Assembly: GCA_964035575.1 (NCBI GenBank)
Contig: OZ037845.1
Span: 1,302,001-1,366,000, forward strand
DNA length: 64,000 nt
Reading direction: 5' to 3'
Source: Rhynchopus sp. YZ270_cl-10
Lineage: Eukaryota; Euglenozoa; Diplonemea; Diplonemida; Diplonemidae
The stretch's first letter is position 1; every line of letters starts with the position of its first letter. Made by a program: the position numbers and the translations under genes. The notes under the pieces are model-generated. The model worked only from the letters and a program-made list of their open reading frames with translations, was not told where the DNA came from and did not search any database. This document shows, piece by piece, positions 43,087-54,264 of this stretch.

Positions 43087-44068
43087 TACACTCTTTAATG
43101 CTTACTGTTTGTATAAAGGAGTAAGTTTTTGAATTTGTCATTTTGTCTTATTTTTGCTCATCGCACTCACTCTTCTCCTGATGAATCTGTTGAGCGTTAT
43201 TTTATCAAAAAAGAAAAAGAGAAAGGGTAGTTCCATCCAGATGAAGTCCAGCGCATCAGCAAGAACGGTACCAAAAAAAAAAAAATAATTCCTTTTTTAT
43301 TGGTCCCACAATCCTGCGTATAATCTGAGCTACTCCTGTATGAACAGCCCTTTTTCAAAAGAAATCCCGTATTTTTGACACAACGCCCATTTATATGAAA
43401 ACTGAAAGTGTAGATGTTTTTTTGCACTGTCAACTTCACTTCTTCCAACGATTTTTATGTTTTGTTTTCGTTTTCGTTATTTTGCTTTTTTAGAAAAGAA
43501 GCCCCGTTGTGGGGAAGAAACCTTTGTTGTCCTTCACGCCACGAAATAATTGCTTTTTTGTGTCTTTTTGCTTGCATTTTTTTATGCATCCCCCCCACCT
43601 GTTAGAATAGCACGATTTTTGCTACTGTGCTCTACACTCTTCCCCACAAAAAAAAACCCCCCTCTATCAACCAACATCACCTATTCCCCACAGATTTTTT
43701 TTTCTCTGATTTTTTTTTTTTTCGGTGCCCGTTTCTTTGGGAGAGCCGTGTGTGCATTAATCAAGCTTCAACTTTTTTTTTGCTTTTTTTTTCTTTTTTT
43801 TTTCTCTGACATAGGCACCCCCGAATATCTTAGAGGAGGGCCTACGTTTTGTGATTTGTGTTTTGCTTTGATATTGTGTTGCTTTGCTTAATGAGTGAAA
43901 AAAAATGAAGCCTTTTTCAGCTTCCAAATTTTTACCATTTTCCCCCAAAACCGCACAATCGTATGCAAACGATGACAAAAAAAAAAATAGAGATCCCTTT
44001 CAAACACACCTTTTTCTTGTGCCAAACCAGATCAGCGGTAAGGATACGTATTCAAGGATACAAAAAAA

Positions 44069-44290
44069 ATCTGTCATGTTCATGTCCTCATTAAGCATCA
44101 CTTCCTTCGGGTTGCGGTCTTTGTGAGGCGTGTGTATCTCAGATTAGTTTACGTAGGGTGGGCACCTGACATAGCGACCTTTAACTACCCGAAGTCTGTT
44201 GTGCTCATGTCCTCATTAAGCATCACTTCCTTCGGGTTGCGGTCTTTTGTGAGGTATTCTCAAGAGTAGTTTACGTAGGCACCCTGACAT
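44069..44290 (+). repeat. Tandem pair of about 100-base repeats, 124 bases apart
   Basis: CTCATTAAGCATCACTTCCT followed by TCGGGTTGCGGTCTTT is identical in both units. AGTTTACGTAGG and CACC(C)TGACAT close each unit. The pair lies just upstream of the TATA box of the IPK-like gene and could be promoter-proximal regulatory sequence. Confidence 0.65.
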
Positions 44291-44305
44291 AACCCTAACT
44301 TCAAC

Positions 44306-44312
44306 TATAAAA
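44306..44312 (+). promoter_or_regulatory. Candidate TATA box of the IPK-like gene
   Basis: CAACTATAAAACC lies about 298 bases upstream of the ATG at 44604 and is followed by a C/A-rich leader. The distance is long, so either the leader is long or the box is fortuitous. Confidence 0.35.
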
Positions 44313-44603
44313 CCACTCCCCACTAACGACCCTCACTCCACCTCCACCCCACACAGAAAACAGGGAGGCACAAAACCCCAAAAAACACACACACAGGAGG
44401 GCCTCCAGGGGGACTAGGGGGACTTCCCCCTGCATCCCCCCCATATCTTTTACCTCCACCACCTCCCACTTTCCCACACACGCTTTTTTTGCAACGCTGA
44501 TCTATTTACCTTCCCTTGCTACACCTCTCTTTGGGACGAAGCTCCAACCTCTTTTATTCTCCCGCTCATTTTTTTGTTCTCTCTCTTCACCCATCTAACT
44601 TTA

Positions 44604-47077
44604 ATGAAACTCTTGTGGCGCTGCATTTCGGGGTGCTGTGGGACGAAGGATGGGATCCTGCTTGATGAGGATTTGGTCTGGTCGCAGTCATTCCATTCAA
44701 AACAGGTAGACCCCGAGGATTTTGAGTCTCCAGCAGAACCTGCATACACTTCTGGAGGCACGGCAAAATTTTACCTTTTGAAATACCGTGATGGATGCGT
44801 TCCGAAAGGCAAAACTAAGGGATATTGGATTGCCAAAGACCTGGCACATGCAGTAGGAGAACTCGACTTCTACGAAGCAACGATCCGATTAAGGGAGAGG
44901 GAACCACGGTCATGGCCTATCCTCAACTATATGTTTGACTACGGCGGTCAAGCAGAATTCGTCTGCAGACACAAAGGCAGACCTATGCACAGAAAACAGT
45001 TGGTATTACGAAACATCCGAGACGGCGCCTCATCACTCCGACTGATTGACATCAAAATCGGAGCAGTAACCGGAGTCGGCGGCTGGCATGGCAAATCCCA
45101 CATCAACGCAATGAAGAACCGCGTAAAGGATCAGACCACAAACTCTGCTATCGAAGGCTACCGTGCAGAAGGGTTTGACGGCGCTCCTCCAGCATTAGAA
45201 GACATCTTTGCAACCGACATGCTTTACAACACTATACCAGGACGCAACGGTCGGAGGGTAGCGTTACAACGACTAACCGGGTCGGAGGTTTTACTGTACT
45301 TCAATAAAATGCCAGCGGACGTACCGCACAACGATGTATACTGCAAGCAAGAGGTCGCCGCATTCGCCTTACGGCAATGTGTTCGGGAGTTGATTGGCAT
45401 TTTAAGTTCTGCCTGCGCGACTCCGGTTCCTCAACAATGGATTGGGTCGTCTGTGGCGTTGGCGTTTGATGTTGAAGCTAGACCGTCTCGGTCAGATGTT
45501 GATCCGAAGTTAGCGAGGGTGAATATATTTGATTGGGGTCGGTCGGAATTGACGACTGTTGATATGTTTTCTTCATTGAATACCGCACAGAAGAAGGCGA
45601 GAGTGCAGCATTGGGAGAAATGGGTGGAGGGCATGCTGCGCCTCTCCTTCGAGACTGCGCGGTTCTATCGTCGACAGTTCTGCCCTGCAGGACGCTGGCG
45701 TAGCGTACGCTTCAAAGTGTGGTCGCACGCCCGCAACAACGACCTCTCAGCCTCCCCCACCTCCGGCACCACAATGGGTTACGTCTCCATCCCCCTCCGT
45801 GAAACCTCACTTCGTGAAATCACCCTCCAACAAGCCGACTCCTCGATGTTCGACATAGGCACCAAAATGATGAAAAAAATGGGTCAAACCGCCAACGCCG
45901 TCAAATCTGTAGCAACAATGTCACCAAAATCCACTGCCCGTCCATCCATCCGGATTCAAATTGAAGGTCCGTTTCAATACCCGGTAGGGTCGTGTTTGCG
46001 GGAGGGGTATAAGATTCATGTCTTGAGTGCTAGGAATTTGCCGAAGACGGATGTGTTGGGGTGGTGTAATCCTTGTGTGGATGTGTCGCTTGTGGATGCG
46101 GAGGGGGCTGAGTCGTTGCAGAGGACGGCGATTGTGCGGAAGAGTGCGGAGCCTGTGTGGGATGAGGTGTTGATCTTTGCGTCGGCGAGCAATGTGGGGC
46201 GCAGTGCAGAGACGCTGCTGCCGGAGCAGCTGTGGAAGCGGGCAAACTCTCGCGACGTCGCGAACTGGGAGCTGGCCGCATCCTCCGGTGTGACGGAGAC
46301 GGACACCCGCTCCGCCCTGAAGCTCTTCAAAGAGCAGTTCTGCTACTTCGACGGCGGCCACCAAATGCAGGACGGCTTCCTCTCCGACGACCGAGAACTC
46401 ACCCGCGACGTCAGCACACCCCTCCAAGTCACCTCCGCAGTCCAAACCGACGTCACCTTCGACCAAGCAGACGACCTTCTAGGACGTTCCGATGGCACGC
46501 AACAACTCCTTGAGGACCCCCGCACTCCAAGACGGGTTGCAGGGTCCACAGCGTCAACACCGAACTCTGACAGGTATGCACACACACACACACACCTTTT
46601 TTAAAAGGCCAACCAAAACATTTTGTAAAATATATCAAACATTACAGCGGCCATGGTGCTGTTCCTCTCTTCGATCGTCGTGCGCGGATGAACTCTCGTG
46701 GTCGTGGCCGAGGTCTGCAGGTGCAAACCGGTGGGCTGGCTGGATCGGATGAGTCTGCGAACAACTACATGTTTGCACGCCAGCACTCGCAGTCAATTGC
46801 ATCGACGGCGACGAACTACTCTGTAAGCACACCTGTTGCGGGAGGACGTGGTCGTGGTGTGGTCTACGCACCGTCCGACCTGGCCTCCTCCATGAGCGGC
46901 ATGCACCCCGTCATCCACGGCCACGCAGGACGACCAGGAGCCGGTGCGGCAGGTGTCACAGGTACCCCCACAGGGCCAGGCAGCTTCACCTACCCAACCG
47001 TCCACTCACCACAAGGCATATACTCGCCTGTCTCTGCGAGAACGCTCCGCAATGGGTCGGTAGCGTTCAGTACATAA
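44604..47077 (+). CDS. Inositol-polyphosphate-kinase-like protein with C2 domain (2 exons)
   Basis: Exons 44604-46573 and 46648-47077 join in phase (AG|C) to give 799 residues. The intron starts GTATGC and ends TTACAG. The start at 44604 is the first ATG of the frame. The inositol-phosphate kinase signature is visible as RLIDIKIG, with Asp149 and Lys151, followed by GWHGKSHINAMK and EGYRAEGFDG. WIGSSVALAFD (about 280-290) corresponds to the SSLL motif, and IFDWGRSEL (about 308-316, Asp310) to the IDF metal-binding motif. A C2 domain at about 468-533 (HVLSARNLPKTDVLGWCNPC) suggests membrane binding, although its Ca2+-binding residues are incomplete. The C-terminus is RG- and S/G-rich. It probably phosphorylates an inositol phosphate or lipid. 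Substrate is not predictable, and a non-catalytic relative is possible. Confidence 0.82.
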
Positions 47078-48140
47078 TTCGGGATGGGGACTATTTTTAT
47101 TTTTTTTTTTGCAAAAATTGCTGAGTGTTTTTTATGTGCGTGTATCGGGGTTTGGGTTAAGGTAGTTCTTTCATCTGTGTGCATCTGTTGCATGCATGGC
47201 TAGTTTTTTGATGAGTTAGGTTAGGGGTTCTTTCATCTTTCATTTTTCATTATTTTTGTACGAAAAGCGCGTGTGAGGTTATTTTTTTTTGGTGGCTTTT
47301 TTTTTTGTGTTTATTCCAGTTTTATCTCTCTGCGAAAAAAGAAAGAAATAAAAAATCATTTTCCTCGCACAAAAAAAATGCTCGGTTCGTTTTAAGAACT
47401 TCATCTTCAAAGGAGAAGATGACTGTTCGTTTGAGAACCCCCCTTTTTTTTTTTTCATTCTTCAAGTTGTTCTCCCTGGAGAATTAGTTGTAACCTCTTC
47501 TCCCCTCTCGCCCGCCTAGGAGCCTCCACGTTTGCCACCTTTCAAAAAACCCCTCTTTTTTGTTAGTTTCTATCGTTTATGTACTTTTAGTCATTTTTTC
47601 CTCCCCCAAAACCCAAAGAGAGAGAGAGTACGGTGAAGACTGTCCGAACGGCTATACCAAATTCAACAGATTATCAACAAAGTTCCAAAAATACCCCTTT
47701 TTTTGAAGGCTTCTATGTGTGCATCGTTTTCCCAAACGAGGATGCCCTCTTGAAAAAAAATACCTTCAAAATATTTCCGGGGGGGAGGAGGTGATATACG
47801 AGGATTGATGGCTATATCATTGAGGGTAATACCAACCCAGTATACAATATGGGCAAAAACTGTTTTTTTTTTTCATCGTTTTCATCATTTTCATGGATTA
47901 ATTGTAATGCAAGGCCCAAAAAAACAGCGTCTTCTCAAAACATCCTTTTTCTGAACCTGCACCATCCCCTTTTTTTCATATTTCCAACTTGAGGTCTGAG
48001 ATCAACGCTAAGAATACCTAGGTTTGCATACGTGAGCGGGGGGGGTTTTTTTGTCTATGTGGCATCTATCTCTCTGCGCGTATGTTTTTTTTTTTTTTCC
48101 CTTTGTTTTAAGAAAGAGTTGGTACCATTTTTGCCCCTAT

Positions 48141-48172
48141 ACCTATGCTATCAATTTATTGATTGCATAGGT
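48141..48172. repeat. Long near-perfect hairpin
   Basis: ACCTATGC pairs with GCATAGGT and ATCAAT with ATTGAT, leaving two single unpaired T positions and a TT loop. The stem has 14 base pairs in 32 bases. It is isolated and has no relative in the window. Confidence 0.6.
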
Positions 48173-49021
48173 TGAAAGACTTTGTTTTGTTTTTGTTTTT
48201 GTTTCCTCTCTCTCTCTCTCCCCTTTCTATACTTTTCGCATTTGCATCCGGGATTTGTTCTTATGTAGGAACCACATTTAGCACCCCACAATGCGCCTGT
48301 AAAAGCCTTGCTTACTTTGGTATATAAAAAAAAAACTTGAAAACTCGAAAACCACTAGTGTTTTTCTCGAAATATGTCGCAAAATTGTAAAATATAGCCC
48401 AGAAAATGCAGATTTTTTTTGCATTTTTCTGCCAAGATTTTGGGATTTTTTTTGAAAAACTTCTAATATTTTCGGTCACACTGCAAATGATGCTGGAAAG
48501 AAGACTGTCATACTACCTATTACACACAAAACCAGACTATCAACTGACCCTTTGACCCAGAATTTAATTATTCTGTTTTCGAAGCATTTTTTTTTTTTTT
48601 TTGTTGTATGGTTAATTGGTCCAGCGTGTTCCCCCTCATGATATAATGGTAGTGGTCAGATGTTGCATTCATCTTACAAAATTTTCTTTCTTTTCAAAAA
48701 TTAGAAAAACATCTTCTTCATGTCTTCTTCAGGGCCCCAGCATTGTGAGGCTTAGGTATCGTATTAGGGGATCTCTCTGTTTTTTTGGGAGCACTTTCGT
48801 TTGAAAAGTGGCAATTTATTTTGCAAGGAGAAAGCGAGAATGACGCCAAATATACTTTGACAACTGTATATCAGTGGCGGTCAACACGAAAATCACAGAG
48901 AGGTCACTAAGGTTCACCTCATCAACTTTTTCTCAATTTTTTTTTTGAAGTGCTTGTATAGTCCCTGTTCTTTTCTAAAGGTGATTCTGTGGTTAGAGTG
49001 GTGCATATCGTTTTCTTTTTA

Positions 49022-49051
49022 GGTGACTAAGCCGTGAGGCTTAGTCCCATC
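49022..49051 (+). repeat. Type A hairpin repeat, loop-shortened copy
   Basis: CTAAGC and GCTTAG keep a perfect stem around CGTGAG, followed by CCCATCTTTTT. The stem is conserved although the loop is altered. Confidence 0.55.
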
Positions 49052-49384
49052 TTTTTCCCCCATTTTTCCACAGTTCAGAGAGGAAGTAGTATGGGGGTAA
49101 GAAGTTAGCTGGGCGTAATTGGGGGATTTTTTTTGTGCGTTTTTTTTATATTTGAATTTTACGTTTTTCCGAACAGTGCTCTTTTCTGCCTCAAAATGAA
49201 GTTGGCGAGGTGGATGGGGTATCCATCCTCATCTCGTACAGTTTCCCCGCTCTTCCCCCAGTCTTTCTCTCTCTTTTTGTTTTTGTTTTTGTTTTTTGCG
49301 AGAAACACACATTTTTAGCCCTCGTTTTTTTTTTTGAGTATTCCCTCCCACCGTCTTGAGAACCTAGGTGCGTCTATTTTCTTT

Positions 49385-49417
49385 GGATACACTGTCAACG
49401 AGAGGGCTTTTGTATCA
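49385..49417 (+). repeat. Type B hairpin repeat, copy 6
   Basis: GGATACACTGTCAACGAGAG followed by GGCTTTTGTATC has single-base insertions against the consensus, but both arms are present. Confidence 0.5.
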
Positions 49418-50142
49418 TTTGTTTGAAATATTTTTTTGTTTTTTTTTTTTTTTTTGAAAATGACTGGGGACGCACCCTTCACTGAAATAGGCAGAAGTGG
49501 TTTCGTTGTAGTGTCTACGGCGGCACCACGCGGCTATTTGATAACGCAGTGCTTCACGTAGTTTACTCAAAAAAATGGTGGAATAAAAATTTGGTGAAAA
49601 AAGACTATGGCACGCAGCTCTACAGCCAATCTATTTTTTTACTCCAAAAAACTCATAGTGTTAAGAAGAAACAAAACAAAAATGACGTTCCTCAGTTTCG
49701 GACCAGAACACCAAAATGGAGACCACCACGACTAATTTCATTTTTTTTCTTTCTGTTGGTTTCCTGTTCAATCCCCTCTCTTAACGAAACGGAGATAGGG
49801 GAGAGGCACATGGCAGGCCACTTGTGTGGTGGACTGACCGTTTCAGATGATTGTGTTTTCATTTTATTTTTGTAAAAACTTTTTTTTTTGTTGCAGTCAT
49901 ATTTTCCCTCTCTCAAGTATTTTTTTTTGAAAAAAAACTGCGGGTTAAATGGGTAGGTGTTTATTTTGTGTTCTAAGAATTTTAAGAATCAACTGGTAAG
50001 AGCTGAGGGGTGAACACGAAACAGGGTGGGGGTGGTTGCGTGCTGACCCATCTGTGTACGGTGGTACAAAAGATAGGATAAAATAACCTCCCCTACCGGG
50101 GGGTAACCCGCAGCAAACACCCTGCAAAAAAAACAAAAAGGG

Positions 50143-50268
50143 GGACGACTGACGTCTATCCGTTCTGTCGTACAAAGGCTTCGGTCAACATTGAGACAGA
50201 CCCTAGGTTCCCCAAGCGGGTCCTTAGGTGATTGTCACAACAAAAAAAAAAAAAAAAAAAAAAAAAAA
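50143..50268 (+). mobile_element. SINE-like retroposon D, copy 1, with A tail
   Basis: The body GACGTCTATCC...TACAAAGGCTTCGGTCAACA...CAGACCCTAGGTTCCC...TTAGGTGATTGTC is shared with 52330-52451 and 56850-56950. It ends in about 26 A. GTCTAT and ACAGAC arms fold over the GGCTTCGG core. The A tail fixed to a constant 3' end suggests retroposition of a small structured RNA. No clear A/B box is seen and no target duplication is certain. Confidence 0.5.
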
Positions 50269-50769
50269 CAAGATCACAAAGCGAACATTTCAAAAACTTC
50301 ATAAAAACCCATTCAAAAGCTCCCCCCTTACCCGCATATATATTTTTTTGTACCCTTTCTCACTCTTTCTCGAATTAGGAAAACAGTGACTTCGCATGAG
50401 GTCAGTTGTCAAAAAAAAAAACGAAGAAGCCGATTTTTATCAAATAGTTCCCCCATGAGATGTTTTCCCCTCTTTTTTATTTTTTTTTGAAATATTTAAA
50501 AAAAGCCCCTCCAAAAAAGTTAATCAAATCATCCTGAATAAAAGAATATGGGGTCCCTTTATCCCCCCTTTTTTTCCCCCTCTCAATTGTTTGGGCAGCT
50601 TTGCTGTGTATTTGGGTGGTGGTGGTGGGTAGGCGGTCGTAGATAAAAAAGTTTTAACACCAGAGCGGCAACTTTTTTTCTACCTTCCCTCTTTTCTTTT
50701 TCCCCCCATCATCTACTTTGTCTAAATAGCTATTTGTTTTTTCTTTCACCCTTCAAAATTACTCCACAC

Positions 50770-50949
50770 ATGATATGCAGTCGAGAGGGCTGCAATCCCA
50801 TGCACTCTTTTGCACCAGATGGGTTTGGCAATACGGTACGTTGTCGTACACATACTGTTTTTTGTATGAACTGTCGGTGTGCCTTTTTATTTTATCTTTT
50901 TTTGCGACTCAATAAACACCGAGATCCCCGAGGTCTTGAGTTCATTTAA
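50770..50949 (+). CDS. Small Cys/His-rich open frame, possibly a gene remnant
   Basis: The frame starts ATGATATGCAGTCGAGAGGG and encodes about 59 residues: MICSREGC, VRCRTHTVFCMNCRC, then a hydrophobic stretch and a basic end. The spacing of Cys and His recalls the zinc repeats at the N-terminus of the 30066 kinase, although no repeat aligns well. It may be the first exon of an unrecognised gene (a GTACG lies after AATACG at about 50836) or a chance frame. Confidence 0.2.
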   Translation: MICSREGCNPMHSFAPDGFGNTVRCRTHTVFCMNCRCAFLFYLFLRLNKHRDPRGLEFI

Positions 50950-52147
50950 AAACGGCATTTTAAAATACAACCCTTTTTTGCCTTTTTGTTATTTATTTTT
51001 TGCCACCGACGATACCGATTTTCCTTAAGGTGAGACTAAAGCAAACTGAGGATTAGGTCTTTCATCTTATACAAAAAAAAAATTTTTCTTCTTTGTTTCC
51101 TGACCCATATATTTGAGGCAGGCCTTCATCATTCATACTTCAGAACCCTACGAGTACAGTACCACGAACACTCCCCACGTGGTGTACTCGGGAGGTAGAT
51201 TGCATCTTTCATTTTTTTTTTTTAAATAGATGGCTATTGCACTCTAGCTTGGACTCATCTTACCAACTTTTCCCTTCTAATGGTTGTGATCAAGGTGGCT
51301 AAGCAAAGAGTGCTCGACGGTCATCTTATAAACTTTTTTTTTCCCCTATTTTTTTTTTTTTTTTCGCTTTTTCTCTTTTTCTCTTTACTTATAGCCACTT
51401 CGCTGTGGCAGATGCACTGTCAACGTGTAGACTTCTGGTCTCTCAAGATAAGTAAAACAGAAATTTTCCTTGTGGGTGCCCTCGATTTCAAGGTGACTAA
51501 GCAGGTTTTGTCTTACAAAACCTTTCTTTTCTTTTTTTTGAACTGTACACAACGAGAAATTCATTTGATTTTCTCTGTTTTGAAGACGGCAAAAGTTTGG
51601 GTCATTATTACCAACCTTTTTCTCTTTTGTTTTCTTTTTTATACGTGAGATAGATTCTTTAAGAATCGTTTTTTTTTTAACGAGGACATATGCCTAATGG
51701 GCAACCCTTTCTTTCGAAAATAAATTATCTACTTGAATCATTTTGACGTGAGAAAGAATCGTTTTTTTTTCCCTTCCCAGGTTGCGAGCAGGGAAAATAA
51801 ACAACGTTTTACCCCCCCTCGCCTCTCGAAGTGATGGAGGGGAACGTTTAAAGAGAAATCGGGGTTGAGGCGCCTTGCGAAAAAAGGAAAAAATAAGGGG
51901 GAATTATGTTGTCCTTCTTGTAACGCCAATAAATGATTGTTTTGTTTTTTATTTTAAATCTACCGTGACTTCCGAAGAGCTTTTCAAAAAAAAAAACCTT
52001 TGTTACAAAAAAAACTTTGCTTGAAGTAGTATTACCCGACTGCTTCTTGCCTATACCAACATACAATTTTAAAGCTGTGTTACGATGTTTGTCTTCTGTT
52101 TATTTTCCTCTTTTTTTTTGCGATACAAACAACCAAGATGGAGGTTA

Positions 52148-52171
52148 AATACAAGACCTAGGTCTTGTATT
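52148..52171. repeat. Perfect 24-base palindrome
   Basis: AATACAAGACC-TA-GGTCTTGTATT reads the same on both strands. Partial GTTAA and TTAAC pairing extends it. It could form a cruciform or bind a dimeric protein. Confidence 0.6.
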
Positions 52172-52329
52172 CAACTTAACGGGTCTAAAATAGGAGTTCC
52201 CAGAAGGGGGAGGGGAAAAGTAAAATAAAAGACCCTCCTTAGGACCTAACTACATGACGTCTTCGATATTTCTGTTGGCGACCAAAAAAGGGGATGGGTT
52301 TCCATAAAAGTCGCTCTCAAGGGTTCAGG

Positions 52330-52451
52330 AGGACCGACGTCTGTACCTTCTGTAGTACAAAGGCTTCGGTTAACATTGAGTACAGACCCTAGGTTCCCAA
52401 AGTGGGGTTCTTAGGCCCCCCTTAGGTGATTGTCGACAAAAAAAAAAAAAA
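52330..52451 (+). mobile_element. SINE-like retroposon D, copy 2, with A tail
   Basis: GACGTCTGTACC and GAGTACAGAC form a perfect eight-base stem here (GTCTGTAC with GTACAGAC), stronger than in copy 1. The copy ends TTAGGTGATTGTCGACAAAA. Confidence 0.55.
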
Positions 52452-52580
52452 TGCCAATATTTTTGCGCTTTTCTTTTCACACTGTAATAAGGAACACCAT
52501 CATTCGCGATACCACTACCCTTAACATAGACCCAAATGTTTTGAAAGAAAGCTGAAGATGCAAGATAACAAAAAGCAATT

Positions 52581-52646
52581 CATGAGTACAGACAGACCTT
52601 AGTTATCAAAGGTGGGTGCATCATGGCGATTGTTGACACAAAAAGA
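52581..52646 (+). mobile_element. SINE-like retroposon D, truncated copy
   Basis: Only the 3' half is present: GAGTACAGACAGACCTTAG, then GGCGATTGTTGACACAAAAA. The truncated 5' end is typical of retroposed copies. Confidence 0.4.
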
Positions 52647-52910
52647 AACCTTTCCCTCAGTGATGATTTTTTTTTTTTTGTTTTGTTTTTGAAAGATAAG
52701 TGCAGTGTCTTATCCAGTTTTTTTTTTTTTGCCCAGTTAGACTTCCCTTCGTTTCCTTCAATTTATTTTGTGCGTGATGCCTTTCCTGCTTGAAAACCTG
52801 AAAAATGCGTCCATGAGACCCGTTCAATCTTGAAAAATTTCCTTTCGTGCAGTAGAATAAAAAGTATATGAAATACCTGACTTTTTTGATAGTGGTAAGA
52901 GAGGTGTGCA

Positions 52911-52930
52911 CGAGAGGCACATTTATTTTA
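52911..52930 (+). repeat. Type A' hairpin repeat, copy 3
   Basis: TGTGC-ACGAGAG-GCACA is a perfect five-base stem with the conserved loop, followed by a TTTACAAGTTTTCTTT tail. Confidence 0.55.
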
Positions 52931-53396
52931 CAAGTTTTCTTTCCAAAAAAAAAAAAAAGAAAAGGAAAGTTACCCAGGGAAACACAGATTTAGTATCGTT
53001 TACAAAAAAGGAAAAGGAATATTTGTTTTTGGTATCACCCTTTTCTCATTGCTTTCTTGTGAATATAAAGTATTTCAGTGATATCTTTCGCAGAGGAACA
53101 TACGCACTCATCCTCTATGTTTTATTTTTTATTTTATTTTTTTGGAAAACAGTCCGGGCTTGCTTTATTTTCTTTGCTCAAAAAATACATTCAAAAAAGA
53201 AAAAACGGGATTATGGGTTGGGCATGGGATGAGAGAGTCTTCGCGTTAATTATTCCGGTTTGCTTTAAAAAAAAAAAACTTACCTCCGTAAATCTCCGAA
53301 AATGCAGGGTGCGAGGTGTTCAATTAGCGCGAAGACTGGGATGAAGGTGTTTTTCTTTTCATTTCTTTTCTTTTATTTTCCTTTTTCAGATACCAA

Positions 53397-53480
53397 CCTC
53401 AAAAATGGATGTAGGACTTGCATGGTTGGGGTCCTCCCCGACCTAAGTACACTGCCATGAGAGGGCTTTGTATTTCAAAT
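53397..53480 (+). repeat. Extended type B hairpin repeat, copy 7
   Basis: The type B core at 53447 is preceded by CCTCAAAAATGGATGTAGGA. A similar block (CCTCAAAATGGGTTGTAGGA) precedes the diverged copy at about 54026-54105, so the repeated unit is at least 80 bases long. Confidence 0.5.
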
Positions 53481-54264
53481 CTTTTCTTTTGATGACGCCT
53501 TAGGATCATCACCACAACTTTTCAATTTTATTTTTCTTTTTCGATGACTGTTTCCCGGTGAGGATCATTCATCCCCTCCATCTATCTCTCTCTCTCTCTC
53601 TCTCTCCATTGTCTTTTTTTAGCTGTTAAAACTTAGGCAATGGGTCTTCGGACCAACACAACCTTCCCCCTTTTATAATATGCGTCTATTCTGTGTGTGC
53701 TCTGGCCCACTCCCCTCTCCCACATCCCCTCACCCCATTTATGTGTTTTGTGCCTGATTTGGTCTTTCCGTTCGTTTACTACAACAAAAGTTCCTCCCCC
53801 CTTTTTTTTATCAATAATCGGATAATTAAGATCTTCAGCATCCATTGGAGTTTATACTGTTTTCCTGCAAAATTGGTGACCCTACAGTCAGGACTGACCC
53901 TGTCTGCAATGATCCCCATTCATCTGAATGATCAGTAGAAGGTGGGAGTAGAGCACATGAGCAGATGCACACCACAGAAGGAAATGGATTGAGAGACGGT
54001 TCTGCCAAGATGGTCATGGAAAACCTCAAAATGGGTTGTAGGACTGCATGGCTAGCCTGGGGCGGTACAACCCGGCCATACAAAGGTACACTGTAAACGC
54101 TCACACTCCATCCCATCCCTTTACAGCACCGCTCGAGGGGGGCTTTTTTTTCCCCTTCTTCTTCTCCCCCCTTTCTCACTCTTTTTTTAATTGACACATT
54201 CTTTACACAACTCTTTCCACGGTATTTTTTTTTTACACTTTTTACCAAATAACCCCCCCTACAA

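Larger units (their letters stand above)
31764..44305. other. 12.5-kb gene-free region built of palindromic and hairpin elements
   Basis: No open frame here shows a domain or plausible codon usage. The sequence is a patchwork of inverted-repeat elements, a large satellite array, GNA-loop hairpins, dispersed hairpins of types A, B and C, and two copies of a 170-base repeat, each listed separately. The reading frames across the satellite and the palindromes are open only because the repeats lack stop codons in some frames. Confidence 0.7.
47078..54264. other. 7.2-kb AT-rich spacer with hairpins and SINE-like copies
   Basis: This region is dominated by T/A runs, (TTTTTG)n and CT repeats. Type A/A' hairpins lie at 49022-49051, about 51028, about 51288 and 52911-52930, and type B hairpins at 49385 and 53447. 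SINE-like copies lie at 50143-50268, 52330-52451 and 52581-52646. Two perfect palindromes lie at 48141-48172 and 52148-52171. One short Cys-rich frame (50770-50949) is listed separately. No other coding frame is credible. Confidence 0.6.
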
